Assembly (NCBI GenBank): GCA_023134145.1
Contig: JAGLUW010000006.1
Location: forward strand, 62,001 to 126,000
Reading direction: 5' to 3'
DNA length: 64,000 nt
Origin: Sulfuriflexus sp.
Lineage (GTDB): Bacteria; Pseudomonadota; Gammaproteobacteria; AKS1
The notes beneath the pieces were generated by a model that was not told where the DNA came from, ran no database searches, and saw only the letters and a list, made by a program, of their open reading frames with translations. The position numbers and the translations under genes were made by a program. Below, in pieces: positions 1-9,181 of this stretch (position 1 is its first letter; every line of letters begins with the position of its first letter).

Positions 1-1
1 A

Positions 2-238
2 ATCGACACCAATAGCTGGCAACGTCCTGCCATTTTTAAATGGTTACAAGAACAAGGCAATGTCGAAGACTTTGAAATGCTACGCACCTTTAACTGTGGT
101 ATTGGCATGGTGGTGTGTGTTGCCGCTGATGATGCAGAAAAAGCCATGGCGGTTATTACTGAACAAGGTGAACAGGTTGTGCAAATTGGTGAGATTGTTG
201 CCGGTGATGCCGACAGCCCACGCGTTATCCTCGACTAA
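2..238 (+). CDS. purM: phosphoribosylaminoimidazole synthetase (AIR synthetase), C-terminal part
   Basis: Only the last 78 codons lie in the window; the gene begins upstream of base 1 and stops with TAA at 236-238. The reading shows the C-terminal PurM signature PAIFKWLQ followed by EMLRTFNCGIGMVV, which belongs to the ATP-grasp-like PurM/SelD superfamily domain. PurM closes the imidazole ring (FGAM to AIR) in cytosolic de novo purine synthesis. Its neighbour purN starts 8 bases after the stop, the usual gammaproteobacterial purMN pairing. Identification is secure from these motifs and the neighbour; the N-terminal half cannot be assessed. Confidence 0.93.
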   Translation: MDTNSWQRPAIFKWLQEQGNVEDFEMLRTFNCGIGMVVCVAADDAEKAMAVITEQGEQVVQIGEIVAGDADSPRVILD

Positions 239-246
239 TTAGTACG

Positions 247-918
247 ATGGCGACAACAACACCGATGCAGGTGGTGATATTAATTTCTGGCAGTGGCTCA
301 AACCTACAAGCCATTATTAATGCGAGCAACGAGAACGACTGCCCCTTCAACATTCGCGCTGTCATTAGTAATCGTCCCGATGTAAAAGGTCTTCAGCGAG
401 CAAATGCCGCAGGTATTGAAACTCTCGTTATCGATCACAAGCAATTCGATGGTCGTGAAGCCTTTGACCAAGAATTAATGAATCGCATTGATAGTTACCA
501 ACCTTCACTGGTCGTACTTGCCGGTTTTATGCGTATTCTCACTAGCCAGTTTGTTGAACATTACAGCGGTCAGTTACTGAACATTCATCCTGCGTTGTTA
601 CCCGACTTTCCTGGGCTCAATACACATGAACGTGCTCTTGAATCTGGTGTCGAACAACATGGCGCCAGTGTGCATTTTGTTACCACTGAGGTCGACGGCG
701 GCCCCATTGTTTTACAGTCCTCTGTACCGGTGAAAACAGATGACACTGCAGAAACACTTGCAAATAAAGTGCTAGAACAAGAACATATAATCTACCCATT
801 GGTTATTAAATGGTATGCTGAAAGCCGTTTAGTATTAGAAAATAACAAACCGTTATTTGATGAAAAGGAATTACCCGCCACAGGTTTACAATATGCCGAG
901 GTTCAAGAAAACCAATAA
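247..918 (+). CDS. purN: phosphoribosylglycinamide formyltransferase (GART)
   Basis: PurN transfers a formyl group from 10-formyl-tetrahydrofolate to GAR in purine synthesis. The protein has the N-terminal phosphate-binding loop ISGSGSNLQAII, the catalytic Asn/His in LNIHPALLP (N112, H114) and the catalytic Asp in VDGGP (D150), so the active site is complete. Length is 223 residues against about 212 for E. coli. The internal Met at residue 7 (base 265) aligns with the E. coli start, so translation could begin there; neither start has a clear Shine-Dalgarno sequence. It follows purM and its 3' end overlaps the DUF3108 gene by 26 bases, suggesting one operon. Confidence 0.95.
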   Translation: MATTTPMQVVILISGSGSNLQAIINASNENDCPFNIRAVISNRPDVKGLQRANAAGIETLVIDHKQFDGREAFDQELMNRIDSYQPSLVVLAGFMRILTSQFVEHYSGQLLNIHPALLPDFPGLNTHERALESGVEQHGASVHFVTTEVDGGPIVLQSSVPVKTDDTAETLANKVLEQEHIIYPLVIKWYAESRLVLENNKPLFDEKELPATGLQYAEVQENQ

Positions 919-1618
919 ACTGCTGGTATCGATATTCGCTTCACTGCTATGCCTTATTAGTAGTGTGCCACTACTTGCTGGGCACGACTTCACGCCTTTC
1001 ACCGCCACCTACACAGTTAGCCGCAATGACAGTGAAATAGGTATTCGCACCCATACACTCTCACTACAAAACGAGCTATACACCTACGAAGCAAAAATGC
1101 ACACAACTGGCTGGGCAAGCATATTTAGACCCGGTGAAATTACTGAACGCAGTCAGTGGCGATATAAAAATCAACAAGTGCTGCCCATTAATTATGAGTA
1201 CGACGACAGCAGTAATGAAGATCGTCATACCGTACTTAATTTTGATTGGCCGAATAATTCAGTGACCAACCATGTTGGCAACAAACCGTGGGCGATGAAC
1301 ATACCTAATGGCACGCAAGATAAATTCAGTTACATGCTGGCACTCATGCATGATCTTCAACATGGCGCACAAAATCCTGAATACAAGATCGCCGACGGTG
1401 GTCGATTAAAAACTTACCAATTCAAGGCATTAGGAACCGAGGTAATTGAAACACCTGCGGGGAAATTTAAGGCGCTCAAATTACAACGTATACGTGTTGG
1501 CAAGAAGAACCGTATTACCTATCTTTGGTGTTTACCCGAAAAATACTACCTACCTATCAAGATCGAACGTCATAAACGCGGCAATGTTTATACTATGGAG
1601 TTAAATAAACTAAAGTAA
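893..1618 (+). CDS. DUF3108 domain-containing exported protein
   Basis: The protein is 241 residues long and starts at the ATG at 893 inside the end of purN. That Met is followed by basic residues and a hydrophobic stretch (KLLVSIFASLLCLISS) typical of a signal peptide; an upstream ATG at 857 would put 12 unrelated residues before it. The mature part matches the DUF3108 pattern: a beta-rich domain starting FTPFTATYTVSRN, a WRYKNQQVLP segment and a late LWCLPEKYYLPIKIE motif. Members are periplasmic or outer-membrane-associated proteins of unknown role, often encoded after purMN in gammaproteobacteria. No enzymatic residues are recognisable. Confidence 0.82.
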   Translation: MPRFKKTNKLLVSIFASLLCLISSVPLLAGHDFTPFTATYTVSRNDSEIGIRTHTLSLQNELYTYEAKMHTTGWASIFRPGEITERSQWRYKNQQVLPINYEYDDSSNEDRHTVLNFDWPNNSVTNHVGNKPWAMNIPNGTQDKFSYMLALMHDLQHGAQNPEYKIADGGRLKTYQFKALGTEVIETPAGKFKALKLQRIRVGKKNRITYLWCLPEKYYLPIKIERHKRGNVYTMELNKLK

Positions 1619-1762
1619 CTAAAATACTTAAGTATTTTGCCATAATATCCTACAAAATTTGATTCATATCATGTATTTATACTGTCACAACTATACTATG
1701 CTATGTAACAAATATAAATAAAGCGATTGATCATACTGGCGCGTATAGCCAACTTTAAAATC

Positions 1763-3535
1763 ATGCCATCAAAAAACACATCATCCTTATACCCTGACTC
1801 TTTTAATAAAATCAATTTCATGGATAAGCGCCTGATTATCTTTGTTGTAATTATTGTTGTAGGGCTAATTGTCTCCGCGAATTTACTTTTATCAGTAGGC
1901 AAAACATCCAAGGTGTATCTTCAACTCGATACCGCTAACCAATTGCTACGTACCACCCAAGAATTCCAAATTCAATATGACGAAGCACATGCTGCAATTA
2001 CGACTTTTATGTTTTTAGGCAGTAACGATACTTGGGAGATCGCTGTTCAACAAACCGCGAAACTATCTGGTAACGCCGAAAAGCTATACACACTCAGCAA
2101 CACTCAAAATGATATGCAACAGGCATTAGTCGAAAACATCGAGATGCAAGTTGAAATGTATATCAAGAACCTTGCTCCGTTAAGAAAGATACGTCAGGAC
2201 TACCGCGGTGTTATTGAAGGTGTTGTTACGTCTAACATCAATCAATCTGCACAACATTATCGCATTATGGCGAGTTTATCTAACGCTATTGAAGCACTAT
2301 CTCAAGACGACACTTGGAATAAAGATCTTATTATTCAGCTTCAGTCTGCGCAAAATCGCTGGCTACGAGTAATCACTGCCTTTCGCGCACTCTTATTGCT
2401 AAGAAGCAAACAATCAGAACAAGCAACACTTATTCACGTAGAACAATTCAAAAAAGAATGGAATGAAATCCTTCGCCACATTGATGATTTTGATATTGAA
2501 ATACAGCCTTTTATTATTATTGCAGATAAAAACCAAAAAGAATGGATTTCTTCATTACCACAAGTCATAAACACCCATCTTGGCAAACGCTGGCGTCGTG
2601 ATCTTCGTTACATGGAAAAAAATCTAAGACCAATTAGTGAAGATATACTTCTATCATTAAATAATTACAGTCTCGGCTTAGCTAAGCATATAGAAAAAAC
2701 AGCTAATGAAATTGTTGGCCTGGAAAAACAAAATCTTATTGCGATCTTTGTTGTCATGGGGCTTATTGTCGCATTCTCTCTTACCATGCTCTTAATCTAT
2801 ACCCGACTACTTAAAGAACAACATAGAAAAAGAATTGATGCCGAACATATAAACAATATGAAAACAGAGTTTCTTTCAACCATAAGCCACGAACTCCGAA
2901 CTCCGCTTAATGCTATTCTTGGTTTTGGCCAATTGCTTGAGATGGACCCTGATACAACACTTACCGAGCAACAGAGAACAAATGTCAATGAAATTAATAT
3001 TGCAGGAAATCATTTACTCCACTTGGTAGATGAAATTCTTGATTTAAGTTCTATCGAATCAGGAAATATTAATATTCAAATGCAAAAAATAGATCTCGTT
3101 AAAATATTAGATGAATCTATTTCATTATCAAAACCAATGGCAAGTAAATATGGTGTGCATATCAATATCAAAACTGTCAAATATATTGAATATCACATAA
3201 ACGCTGACCCTGTACGCTTACGCCAAATATTCATAAACCTGATATCTAATGCTATAAAATACAATAAGAAAGATGGCGATATTCTTATCTCATTAGAAAA
3301 CAAAGGAAAAATGACACGTATTAACATCAGTGATACTGGTTGCGGAATCAGCAAAAAAGATATTGAGAAATTATTTCAGCCCTTTGAACGACTCGGTAAA
3401 ACAAATGCGACAGAAGGTGCAGGAATTGGTTTGATGGTGACCAAAGAACTTGTCGAATCAATGGGCGGCAATATAGGTATCAATAGCAAACCGGGTAAAG
3501 GCAGTACCTTCTGGGTTGAATTGATTTCTGCCTAA
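1763..3535 (+). CDS. membrane sensor histidine kinase (orphan)
   Basis: The protein has a first transmembrane helix near residues 24-44, a roughly 280-residue, mostly alpha-helical sensor region, a second helix near 325-347, then a HisKA domain with the phospho-accepting His in STISHELRTPLNAILGF (H376 from this start) and a GHKL ATPase with N-box NLISNAIKYN, G1 box DTGCGIS and G2 box GAGIGLMVTKEL. There is no HAMP or receiver domain. No response regulator gene is adjacent, so its partner is elsewhere. The start is uncertain: an in-frame TTG at 1727 and an ATG at 1820 are alternatives, and none has a good ribosome site. The sequence is notably AT-rich compared with its neighbours. Confidence 0.85.
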   Translation: MPSKNTSSLYPDSFNKINFMDKRLIIFVVIIVVGLIVSANLLLSVGKTSKVYLQLDTANQLLRTTQEFQIQYDEAHAAITTFMFLGSNDTWEIAVQQTAKLSGNAEKLYTLSNTQNDMQQALVENIEMQVEMYIKNLAPLRKIRQDYRGVIEGVVTSNINQSAQHYRIMASLSNAIEALSQDDTWNKDLIIQLQSAQNRWLRVITAFRALLLLRSKQSEQATLIHVEQFKKEWNEILRHIDDFDIEIQPFIIIADKNQKEWISSLPQVINTHLGKRWRRDLRYMEKNLRPISEDILLSLNNYSLGLAKHIEKTANEIVGLEKQNLIAIFVVMGLIVAFSLTMLLIYTRLLKEQHRKRIDAEHINNMKTEFLSTISHELRTPLNAILGFGQLLEMDPDTTLTEQQRTNVNEINIAGNHLLHLVDEILDLSSIESGNINIQMQKIDLVKILDESISLSKPMASKYGVHINIKTVKYIEYHINADPVRLRQIFINLISNAIKYNKKDGDILISLENKGKMTRINISDTGCGISKKDIEKLFQPFERLGKTNATEGAGIGLMVTKELVESMGGNIGINSKPGKGSTFWVELISA

Positions 3536-3592
3536 AATATTCATCCTATCCCCGTTATACTACACAACAAATAAAAGAAAGGAGTCTCGTCG

Positions 3593-4024
3593 ATGGATAC
3601 GGCCGCATTAATCATTCCTACTGCTGTACTAGTAAGCCTTACATATATTGTTAGCCTCTCTCTCGTGTTCTATCGCTTCTATTTAGTAAAAACAGGTGCC
3701 GTTCACCCTGGTTACTTCAAATTACATAAAGGTGGCAAACCGCCCAAACGGCATGAAGCGCTGGAACATAATTACAGCAATCTATTTGAAGTGCCGACAC
3801 TTTTCTACGCGATTGTTGCAATCGCCATTGCCAGCCAACACATTGATGAAACCTTAGTGACACTCGCATGGATCTTTGTTGGGCTACGCATTGCGCATAC
3901 TTTGGTGCACATATCTTATAACAACATAATTCATCGCTTAGCCGTATTCTTTGCAGCCTATGTCGCTGTCGGCATTATGTGGTTCAGAGTAGTCAGTGAC
4001 ATCCTCCAGACAAACGTAAGTTAA
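3593..4024 (+). CDS. MAPEG family membrane protein
   Basis: This 143-residue protein is almost entirely transmembrane, with about four helices. It fits the bacterial MAPEG family (membrane-associated proteins in eicosanoid and glutathione metabolism): a first helix ending in FYRFYLVKTG, then a conserved polar stretch RHEALEHNYSNLFEVPTLFY, then a second conserved stretch LRIAHTLVHISYN. Bacterial members are poorly characterised; some have glutathione-dependent transferase or peroxidase activity, but no substrate can be read here. The start follows a good AAAGGAG site at about 3578-3585. It appears to be a single-gene unit between the kinase and the DUF3330 gene. Confidence 0.8.
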   Translation: MDTAALIIPTAVLVSLTYIVSLSLVFYRFYLVKTGAVHPGYFKLHKGGKPPKRHEALEHNYSNLFEVPTLFYAIVAIAIASQHIDETLVTLAWIFVGLRIAHTLVHISYNNIIHRLAVFFAAYVAVGIMWFRVVSDILQTNVS

Positions 4025-4077
4025 ATTTCCAATACAACTTGAACTTTCGTTTTTTTGACCCAAACTATTGTGTATAA

Positions 4078-4093
4078 GGGGTATTGATACCCT
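4078..4093. promoter_or_regulatory. perfect short palindrome before the DUF3330 gene
   Basis: GGGTAT and ATACCC form a perfect inverted repeat with a 2-base centre, within GGGGTATTGATACCCT, ending 16 bases before the ATG at 4110. The position between the end of the MAPEG gene and the ribosome site suits an operator or a small 5' hairpin. No known regulator consensus is recognised, so function is inference only. Confidence 0.3.
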
Positions 4094-4109
4094 AATTTTG
4101 GAGGTTCCC

Positions 4110-4292
4110 ATGACCGACAAAAAACACCCCGAAGAAACAGATACCGTTTCATGTGAGGTTTGTCTTAAAGAGGTACCCGCTTCTGAAGCTCGTATCGAAG
4201 AAGCCTCTGATTATGTACGACATTTTTGTGGCATGGAATGCTACAACAAATGGCGTCATCTGGCCGAAAAAGACTCTGACCCTGTACCCTGA
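4110..4292 (+). CDS. DUF3330 domain-containing small protein
   Basis: The 60-residue protein starts at the ATG at 4110, which follows a strong TTTTGGAGG ribosome site; an upstream ATG at 4068 lacks one. It carries a CEVC pair, a KEVPASEA motif and a later HFCGMECYNKW segment. The four cysteines (CxxC and CGMEC) suggest a small zinc-binding knuckle of the DUF3330 type, often written next to sulfur or metal genes. No catalytic role is known. It lies 80 bases before the DsrE-like gene on the same strand and may be co-transcribed with it. Confidence 0.75.
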   Translation: MTDKKHPEETDTVSCEVCLKEVPASEARIEEASDYVRHFCGMECYNKWRHLAEKDSDPVP

Positions 4293-4373
4293 CAAACTGT
4301 ATCAGTTCTCAGACTAAAATAGGGCTACTATTAGAGTTAACCCACCGAATTTGTATCCACAAAGGAGGTCGTC

Positions 4374-4877
4374 ATGTTTCGAATCTTATTCCTGTTCAGT
4401 TTCCTCTGGCTCCTGGTCATTCCTGTTACACAAGCAGATCTTGTCCAGACACCCTATACCCCACAAAAAGTGGTATATGAATTCTACTTTAGCGATCCTG
4501 CTGCAATTAATAGCGCGTTATACTGGCTGCGTTCACACATCAACCCGCTTAGTGAATCCCCTTATGATATCAGCATTGATGAAAATGATATCAAGGTCGT
4601 CATCCACGGAACCGAAATTGTGACCGTCGCAAAAAAGAACTATGGCAAATATAAAGAAGCGGTCGAACGAATGCGTTATTACGCTGATCTCGGTGTTGAG
4701 TTCAAGGTCTGCGCACTAGCAGCGAAAGACTTTGATTACTCAGTGAATGACTTTCATGACTTTATCGATGTCATTCCCTCAGCTATGCCAGAACTGGCTC
4801 ACTGGCAACTAAAAGGCTATGCCCTGATGCGACCGGTGATCCTGGACAAGAAATACAGCAACGAAGAAATTCGTTAG
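4374..4877 (+). CDS. DsrE/DsrF-like family exported protein
   Basis: The 167-residue protein begins at the ATG at 4374, preceded by a textbook AAAGGAGG site. Residues 1-21 form a signal peptide ending TQA, so the protein should be periplasmic. The mature part has the DsrE-like fold signature: KVVYEFYFSDP, then IKVVIHGTEIVTV, then a KYKEAVERMRYYADLGVEFKVCALA-type segment (shown in part, about residues 98-122). The single Cys in VCALA sits where sulfur-relay DsrE proteins place theirs, but the exported subgroup is uncharacterised. Sulfur trafficking is possible but not shown. Confidence 0.78.
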   Translation: MFRILFLFSFLWLLVIPVTQADLVQTPYTPQKVVYEFYFSDPAAINSALYWLRSHINPLSESPYDISIDENDIKVVIHGTEIVTVAKKNYGKYKEAVERMRYYADLGVEFKVCALAAKDFDYSVNDFHDFIDVIPSAMPELAHWQLKGYALMRPVILDKKYSNEEIR

Positions 4878-4913
4878 ATAAGTCTCTAAACAGACAGCAA
4901 TCAGGCTGAGGAT

Positions 4914-4931
4914 GCCCCGCTTACACGGGGC
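4914..4931. terminator. hairpin between convergent genes
   Basis: GCCCCG and CGGGGC pair across a 6-base loop in the short gap between the convergent DsrE-like and ABC-permease genes. There is no run of T on either side, so it is at best a weak or bidirectional terminator. Confidence 0.4.
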
Positions 4932-4937
4932 CAATGG

Positions 4938-5699
4938 TTACTGTTTCAAGCGATAACCTGACTTGAACATCCACCAGACGGTAACCAGACAAACTAGCAA
5001 AAATGTCAGCACCATGCCGAGACTAATCCAGACACTAACATCCGATACCTCGAAGAAGCTCCAGCGAAAACCACTAATCAGGTAAACGACAGGATTAAAC
5101 AAGGTGACGGTCTGCCAGGCAGGTGGCAACATATCAATTGTGTAGAAGCTACCGCCAAGGAAAACCAGCGGCGTAATCACCAATAATGGAATGAGCTGAA
5201 GTTTTTCAAAATCAATCGCCCATAGGCCAATAATAAATCCAAACAAACTGAAAGAAATACAGGTCAGGATTAAAAACACAAACATCCACACCGGATGGGC
5301 GATCTCAAGTGGTACGAAAAATCCTGCTGTGCCGAGAATAATCAAGCCAATGATGAATGACTTAGTCGCGGCCGCGCCCACATAACCTACCATTATCTCA
5401 AAAAATGAAATCGGGGCAGATAGAAGTTCATAAATAGTGCCCGTAAATTTCGGAAAAAATATACCAAAAGAGGCATTCGCAATGCTGTGGGTTAATAAAG
5501 CCAGCATGATTAACCCGGGCACAATAAAGGCACCATAAGATACCCCTTCTACCTGTTCAATACGTGAGCCAATCGCTGCACCAAACACCACGAAATAAAG
5601 CACCGTAGAAATGACCGGTGAGGCAAAACTCTGCAGGATGGTTTTCCATGCCCGCAGCATTTCGTATTTATAGATCACCCTGATGGCATATATGTTCAT
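4938..5699 (-). CDS. ABC-2 type transporter permease
   Basis: The 253-residue protein has about six transmembrane helices and the ABC-2 membrane domain pattern of the YadH/NodJ type: an N-terminal [20 protein letters not shown] cytoplasmic stretch, [14 protein letters not shown] first helix, and the [19 protein letters not shown] re-entrant region followed by [17 protein letters not shown] near residues 181-197. It forms the membrane part of an exporter with the ATPase encoded just upstream, with which it overlaps by 4 bases (ATGA), so the two are translationally coupled. The substrate is not evident; related systems export lipids, polysaccharide or drugs. Confidence 0.87.
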   Translation of the reverse strand: MNIYAIRVIYKYEMLRAWKTILQSFASPVISTVLYFVVFGAAIGSRIEQVEGVSYGAFIVPGLIMLALLTHSIANASFGIFFPKFTGTIYELLSAPISFFEIMVGYVGAAATKSFIIGLIILGTAGFFVPLEIAHPVWMFVFLILTCISFSLFGFIIGLWAIDFEKLQLIPLLVITPLVFLGGSFYTIDMLPPAWQTVTLFNPVVYLISGFRWSFFEVSDVSVWISLGMVLTFLLVCLVTVWWMFKSGYRLKQ

Positions 5700-6622
5700 G
5701 ATTTAGCGTGCACCAGGTCGATAAAAATATCTTCTAACGAGCTCTGTGATGTCTCGACGTCTTTTAATAATAACCCCGCATCACTAATCGCGCTCAATAA
5801 ATTAGCCACACCTTTCTCTGGATTACGTGGGTCATAGGTGTAAGTTAAATGCATATGATCTGTCGATAGTTCCAGTGACCATGCGGAGAGTGTTGCAGGG
5901 ATGCTGTCCACGGCCTGTTCGAGCTCGATAACCAGTTGCCGCTTACCCAGCTTATGCATCAATGCCAACTTATCATCAACCACCAACAATTCACCCTTAT
6001 GAATAACACCAACACGATCTGCGATTTCTTCGGCTTCTTCAATATAGTGGGTAGTGAGGATTATCGTCACGCCTGATTCCCGCAACCGTCTCACCAACGC
6101 CCACATATCCTTGCGCAACTCTACATCAACGCCTGCGGTTGGTTCATCGAGAAACAGGATTGATGGTTGATGCGAAAGCGCCTTGCCAATTAGCACACGC
6201 CGCTTCATGCCGCCCGACAGGGTCATTAACAAATTGTCTTTCTTGTCCCAAAGTGAGAGGTCTTTTAGCAACTGTTCAAGGTAGGCAGGATTGGGCTTTT
6301 TACCAAATAGACCCCGACTAAAACTCAGCGTATTCCATACCGTATCGAACGCACCCAGTGTCAGCTCTTGTGGAACTAAACCAATCAATGCACGCGCAGC
6401 GCGGTAATCCGACACATTATTGTGACCGTCAACAATCACGGTGCCCGAACTGGCATTGACGATGCCGCAAATAATCGAGATCAAGGTTGTCTTGCCCGCA
6501 CCATTAGGGCCGAGCAATGCCAGTATTTCACCGCGCGCGATATCCAGACTCACGTCATTAAGAGCACGAAAGCCCGTAGCGTAAGTTTTAGACAGGTTCG
6601 ATATAGATACGATAGTTTGCAT
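5696..6622 (-). CDS. ABC transporter ATP-binding protein
   Basis: A 308-residue ATPase with Walker [11 protein letters not shown]-loop LVPQE, signature LSGGMKRR, Walker [11 protein letters not shown] and switch His in [11 protein letters not shown], followed by a roughly 80-residue C-terminal domain of the kind seen in ABC-2 exporters (CcmA/YadG group). The ATG at 6622 is chosen because a GGAA site precedes it; an in-frame TTG at 6634 is less likely. It powers the permease at 4938-5699. The operon is divergent from the secreted hydrolase gene at 6746. Confidence 0.9.
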   Translation of the reverse strand: MQTIVSISNLSKTYATGFRALNDVSLDIARGEILALLGPNGAGKTTLISIICGIVNASSGTVIVDGHNNVSDYRAARALIGLVPQELTLGAFDTVWNTLSFSRGLFGKKPNPAYLEQLLKDLSLWDKKDNLLMTLSGGMKRRVLIGKALSHQPSILFLDEPTAGVDVELRKDMWALVRRLRESGVTIILTTHYIEEAEEIADRVGVIHKGELLVVDDKLALMHKLGKRQLVIELEQAVDSIPATLSAWSLELSTDHMHLTYTYDPRNPEKGVANLLSAISDAGLLLKDVETSQSSLEDIFIDLVHAKS

Positions 6623-6688
6623 AATAAGTTCCAAAGGATACAGAACATTGACCCAGTAGTACTAGTAAAGTTTAGTCATATAAAATTG

Positions 6689-6717
6689 TTGACGTTTTAA
6701 AGCAATAGGCATTTACT
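6689..6717 (+). promoter_or_regulatory. sigma70-type promoter for the secreted hydrolase
   Basis: TTGACG at 6689-6694 and TTTACT at 6712-6717 are separated by 17 bases, 28 bases before the ATG of the downstream gene. The -35 box matches 5 of 6 consensus bases and the -10 box 4 of 6. This is a pattern match only. Confidence 0.5.
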
Positions 6718-6745
6718 TGGGATCTATGCTTTTAAGGAAATAAAG

Positions 6746-7651
6746 ATGAACACATTCAAGACCACCATGCTATCTGTTGCTACTGCGCTTGTTTTCTTCG
6801 CGCCGAATCTGGCCAGTGCTGATAATCATCACAGCAAGTCACCTTCTTTTAAATCAACGCAGCTGACTGACAATATTTATATGTTACAAGGCAAAGGTGG
6901 CAACCTTGGTCTCATCAAAGGAAAACAAGGCCTGCTGCTGATTGATGCAGACTACAAAGTAATGTCTGGCGCACTTAAAACCGAATTGGCCAAGCATGGT
7001 GGCGTAGAAAAATTAAACTACTTAATTAATACCCATTGGCACGGCGACCATACTCAAGGAAACTTTGCGCTTGGCCATCATGCACAAATCATTGCACACG
7101 ATAATGTTCGGGCACGTTTATTAACAACTCAAGAAATCAAACTATTCCAGATGGTTTCCAAACCTTATCCTGAACATGCCCTGCCATCGCTCACTTACTC
7201 AACGCGCATGTCACTGCACATTAATGGTGAAGATATTAAGGTTGTGCATTTCCCTAATGGCCATACCGATGGAGACTCCGTTGTCTTCTTTAAGAACTCA
7301 AATATTGTTCACATGGGTGATCACTTCTTCTCGGGGTTCTTTCCCTTTATTGATATCGACCATGGTGGCAATGTATTAAATATGGCTAAAAACATTAAAG
7401 TAATTCTTGGCATGGTTGACGATAAAACCAAAATCATCCCCGGCCATGGTCCACTTTCTAACAAAGTCGACTTGCAAGCCTTTCACGATATGTTGGTTGG
7501 CACCTCGGCCGAAGTAAAAGCGATGAAAGACAAAGGTATGTCACTAGAGAAAATTCAGACAAAAGGCCTCTCTAAAAAATGGACGCCATGGGCTGAAAAA
7601 AGTTTCTTCCCGGAGAAAGTCTGGATTGGGATTGTGCACAGCAGCCTGTGA
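6746..7651 (+). CDS. exported metallo-beta-lactamase-fold hydrolase
   Basis: The 301-residue protein has a signal peptide (residues 1-25, ending ASA) and an MBL-fold domain. The metal ligands are visible: THWHGDHTQGN (HxHxDH), NGHTDGD for the third His, GDHFFSG for the bridging Asp and PGHGP for the last His, so a dinuclear site is likely intact. It resembles the SoxH/quinoprotein-relay-associated and B-type periplasmic MBL hydrolases more than true beta-lactamases; the substrate is unknown. An AAGGAAA site precedes the start. The next gene, an Old Yellow Enzyme, begins 20 bases downstream, so both probably form one transcript. Confidence 0.85.
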   Translation: MNTFKTTMLSVATALVFFAPNLASADNHHSKSPSFKSTQLTDNIYMLQGKGGNLGLIKGKQGLLLIDADYKVMSGALKTELAKHGGVEKLNYLINTHWHGDHTQGNFALGHHAQIIAHDNVRARLLTTQEIKLFQMVSKPYPEHALPSLTYSTRMSLHINGEDIKVVHFPNGHTDGDSVVFFKNSNIVHMGDHFFSGFFPFIDIDHGGNVLNMAKNIKVILGMVDDKTKIIPGHGPLSNKVDLQAFHDMLVGTSAEVKAMKDKGMSLEKIQTKGLSKKWTPWAEKSFFPEKVWIGIVHSSL

Positions 7652-7671
7652 AAAGAAAAGAAGCAAACAAC

Positions 7672-8748
7672 ATGACAGAAACAGATCTTTTTTCTCCCTT
7701 ACAACTCGGCTCTAGCCTGCTTGAAAACCGCATGGTCATGGCACCGCTAACACGCAACCGCGCAACAACAGACTTTATTCCACAAGCCATGAATGTTGAG
7801 TACTACACACAGCGTGCCAGTGCCGGACTGATTATCAGTGAGGCCAGTCCCATTTCACCGCAGGGTATTGGTTATCCACTAACTCCCTGCATTTTCACGG
7901 CGGCGCAAACCGAAGGCTGGAAAACCGTGGTAGATGCCGTGCACAACAAAGGCGGTCATATCTTTATGCAGCTATGGCATGTAGGGCGTATCTCACATCC
8001 ATCACTTCAGGAAAATAATGCCCTGCCTGTTGCACCTTCGGCGATCTGCCCTGCCGGAGATGCACGTACCTATACCGGCCTGCAACCCTTCGTAACACCT
8101 CGTGCTCTGGAAGTAGATGAACTTCCCGGCATTGTTGAGGACTATCGTGTCGCGGCTGAAAACGCCAAACAGGCAGGTTTCGATGGTATTGAAGTCCATG
8201 CAGCCAATGGCTACCTACTTGATGAATTCCTTCGCGATGGTAGCAACCAACGCACCGATGCCTATGGCGGCTCAATAGAAAATCGCAGTCGCCTGCTCAT
8301 GGAGGTTATTGATGCGGTCACCACCGTCTGGCCTGCCAACCAGGTTGGTGTTCGCATATCACCCGAAAACAGTTTCAATGACATCAACGACTCCGATCCA
8401 CAAATCACCTTTAACCTCGTCGCCAAACGCCTTAGCAGTTACGGTCTAGCTTACCTGCACACCATTGAGGGCGATATGGCCAATGGTGAACGCAAGATCA
8501 ATTACCGGGAAATAAAAGACAACTTCAACGGCCACTACATGGCCAACCTCGCTTACGACCTTGAACGTGCGCAAACCGCCATCAAACAAGGCGATACCGA
8601 TATGGTCGCATTTGGCAGCCTGTATATCGCCAACCCGGATCTCGTCGAACGTTTCAAGGCCAACGCGCCGCTCAACACCCCCGACCAGGATACCTTCTAT
8701 GGTGGTGATGAACATGGCTATACCGACTACCCATTCATGGAGTCCTGA
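7672..8748 (+). CDS. alkene reductase, Old Yellow Enzyme family (NemA-like)
   Basis: A 358-residue FMN-dependent TIM-barrel oxidoreductase. Family marks in order are MAPLTRNRA at the N terminus, SPISPQGIG, QLWHVGRISHPS, the substrate-binding His/Asn pair in HAANGYLLDEFLRD with the following Tyr, and the classical NQRTDAYGGSIENRSRLL stretch. Such enzymes reduce activated alkenes, nitro compounds or nitrate esters with NAD(P)H. The ATG at 7672 with an AGAAG site is preferred over a GTG at 7648 that overlaps the previous stop. It probably forms an operon with the preceding MBL-fold gene; a detoxification role is inference. Confidence 0.9.
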   Translation: MTETDLFSPLQLGSSLLENRMVMAPLTRNRATTDFIPQAMNVEYYTQRASAGLIISEASPISPQGIGYPLTPCIFTAAQTEGWKTVVDAVHNKGGHIFMQLWHVGRISHPSLQENNALPVAPSAICPAGDARTYTGLQPFVTPRALEVDELPGIVEDYRVAAENAKQAGFDGIEVHAANGYLLDEFLRDGSNQRTDAYGGSIENRSRLLMEVIDAVTTVWPANQVGVRISPENSFNDINDSDPQITFNLVAKRLSSYGLAYLHTIEGDMANGERKINYREIKDNFNGHYMANLAYDLERAQTAIKQGDTDMVAFGSLYIANPDLVERFKANAPLNTPDQDTFYGGDEHGYTDYPFMES

Positions 8749-8813
8749 TACCGATATCCACTTGACGTCTTGGAACGGTTAGCTTCTACTGAAAGAACAC
8801 AGGAGGCAATATC

Positions 8814-9161
8814 ATGACACCGATACTGACAGTAGAATACAGCTGCAAGTCTGGCGATGTTGAATTCAAGGAAGAAAGCGTGCCACTGCACAGCCCCGAG
8901 GAATTGTTTGCCTATGTCGCCCCCGGCGGCGGCTGTGAATCAATCCCGAATGAGGTCAGTGAAGTCAACATGATGTTCCTGCCACCGGCACACCCGAATA
9001 CACAAAACCCGATCTCTGATCGTCACGCCACACTGCAACTCGGCATCGTCATTCTCAGTGGGCCATTATCTGAAATAGCCCAGACCGCAAATGAGATCAT
9101 CGACAAAGCCGGACGAGGCGAACTCTCTGATGGCTTCCTAACGATTATCGGTGCTGGATAG
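8814..9161 (+). CDS. hypothetical protein, 115 residues
   Basis: I do not recognise this family. The gene has a strong AGGAGG site 5-10 bases before the ATG and codon use like its neighbours, so it is probably real. The product is small, acidic and soluble with no signal peptide or membrane segment. It has a Gly-rich APGGGCESIP loop near residues 41-50, a LPPAHPNTQNP stretch and a C-terminal helix IAQTANEIIDKAGRGEL. It sits alone between the Old Yellow Enzyme gene and the convergent phosphoesterase gene. Confidence 0.65.
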   Translation: MTPILTVEYSCKSGDVEFKEESVPLHSPEELFAYVAPGGGCESIPNEVSEVNMMFLPPAHPNTQNPISDRHATLQLGIVILSGPLSEIAQTANEIIDKAGRGELSDGFLTIIGAG

Positions 9162-9181
9162 TGAGCAAAGAATAATAGAGG

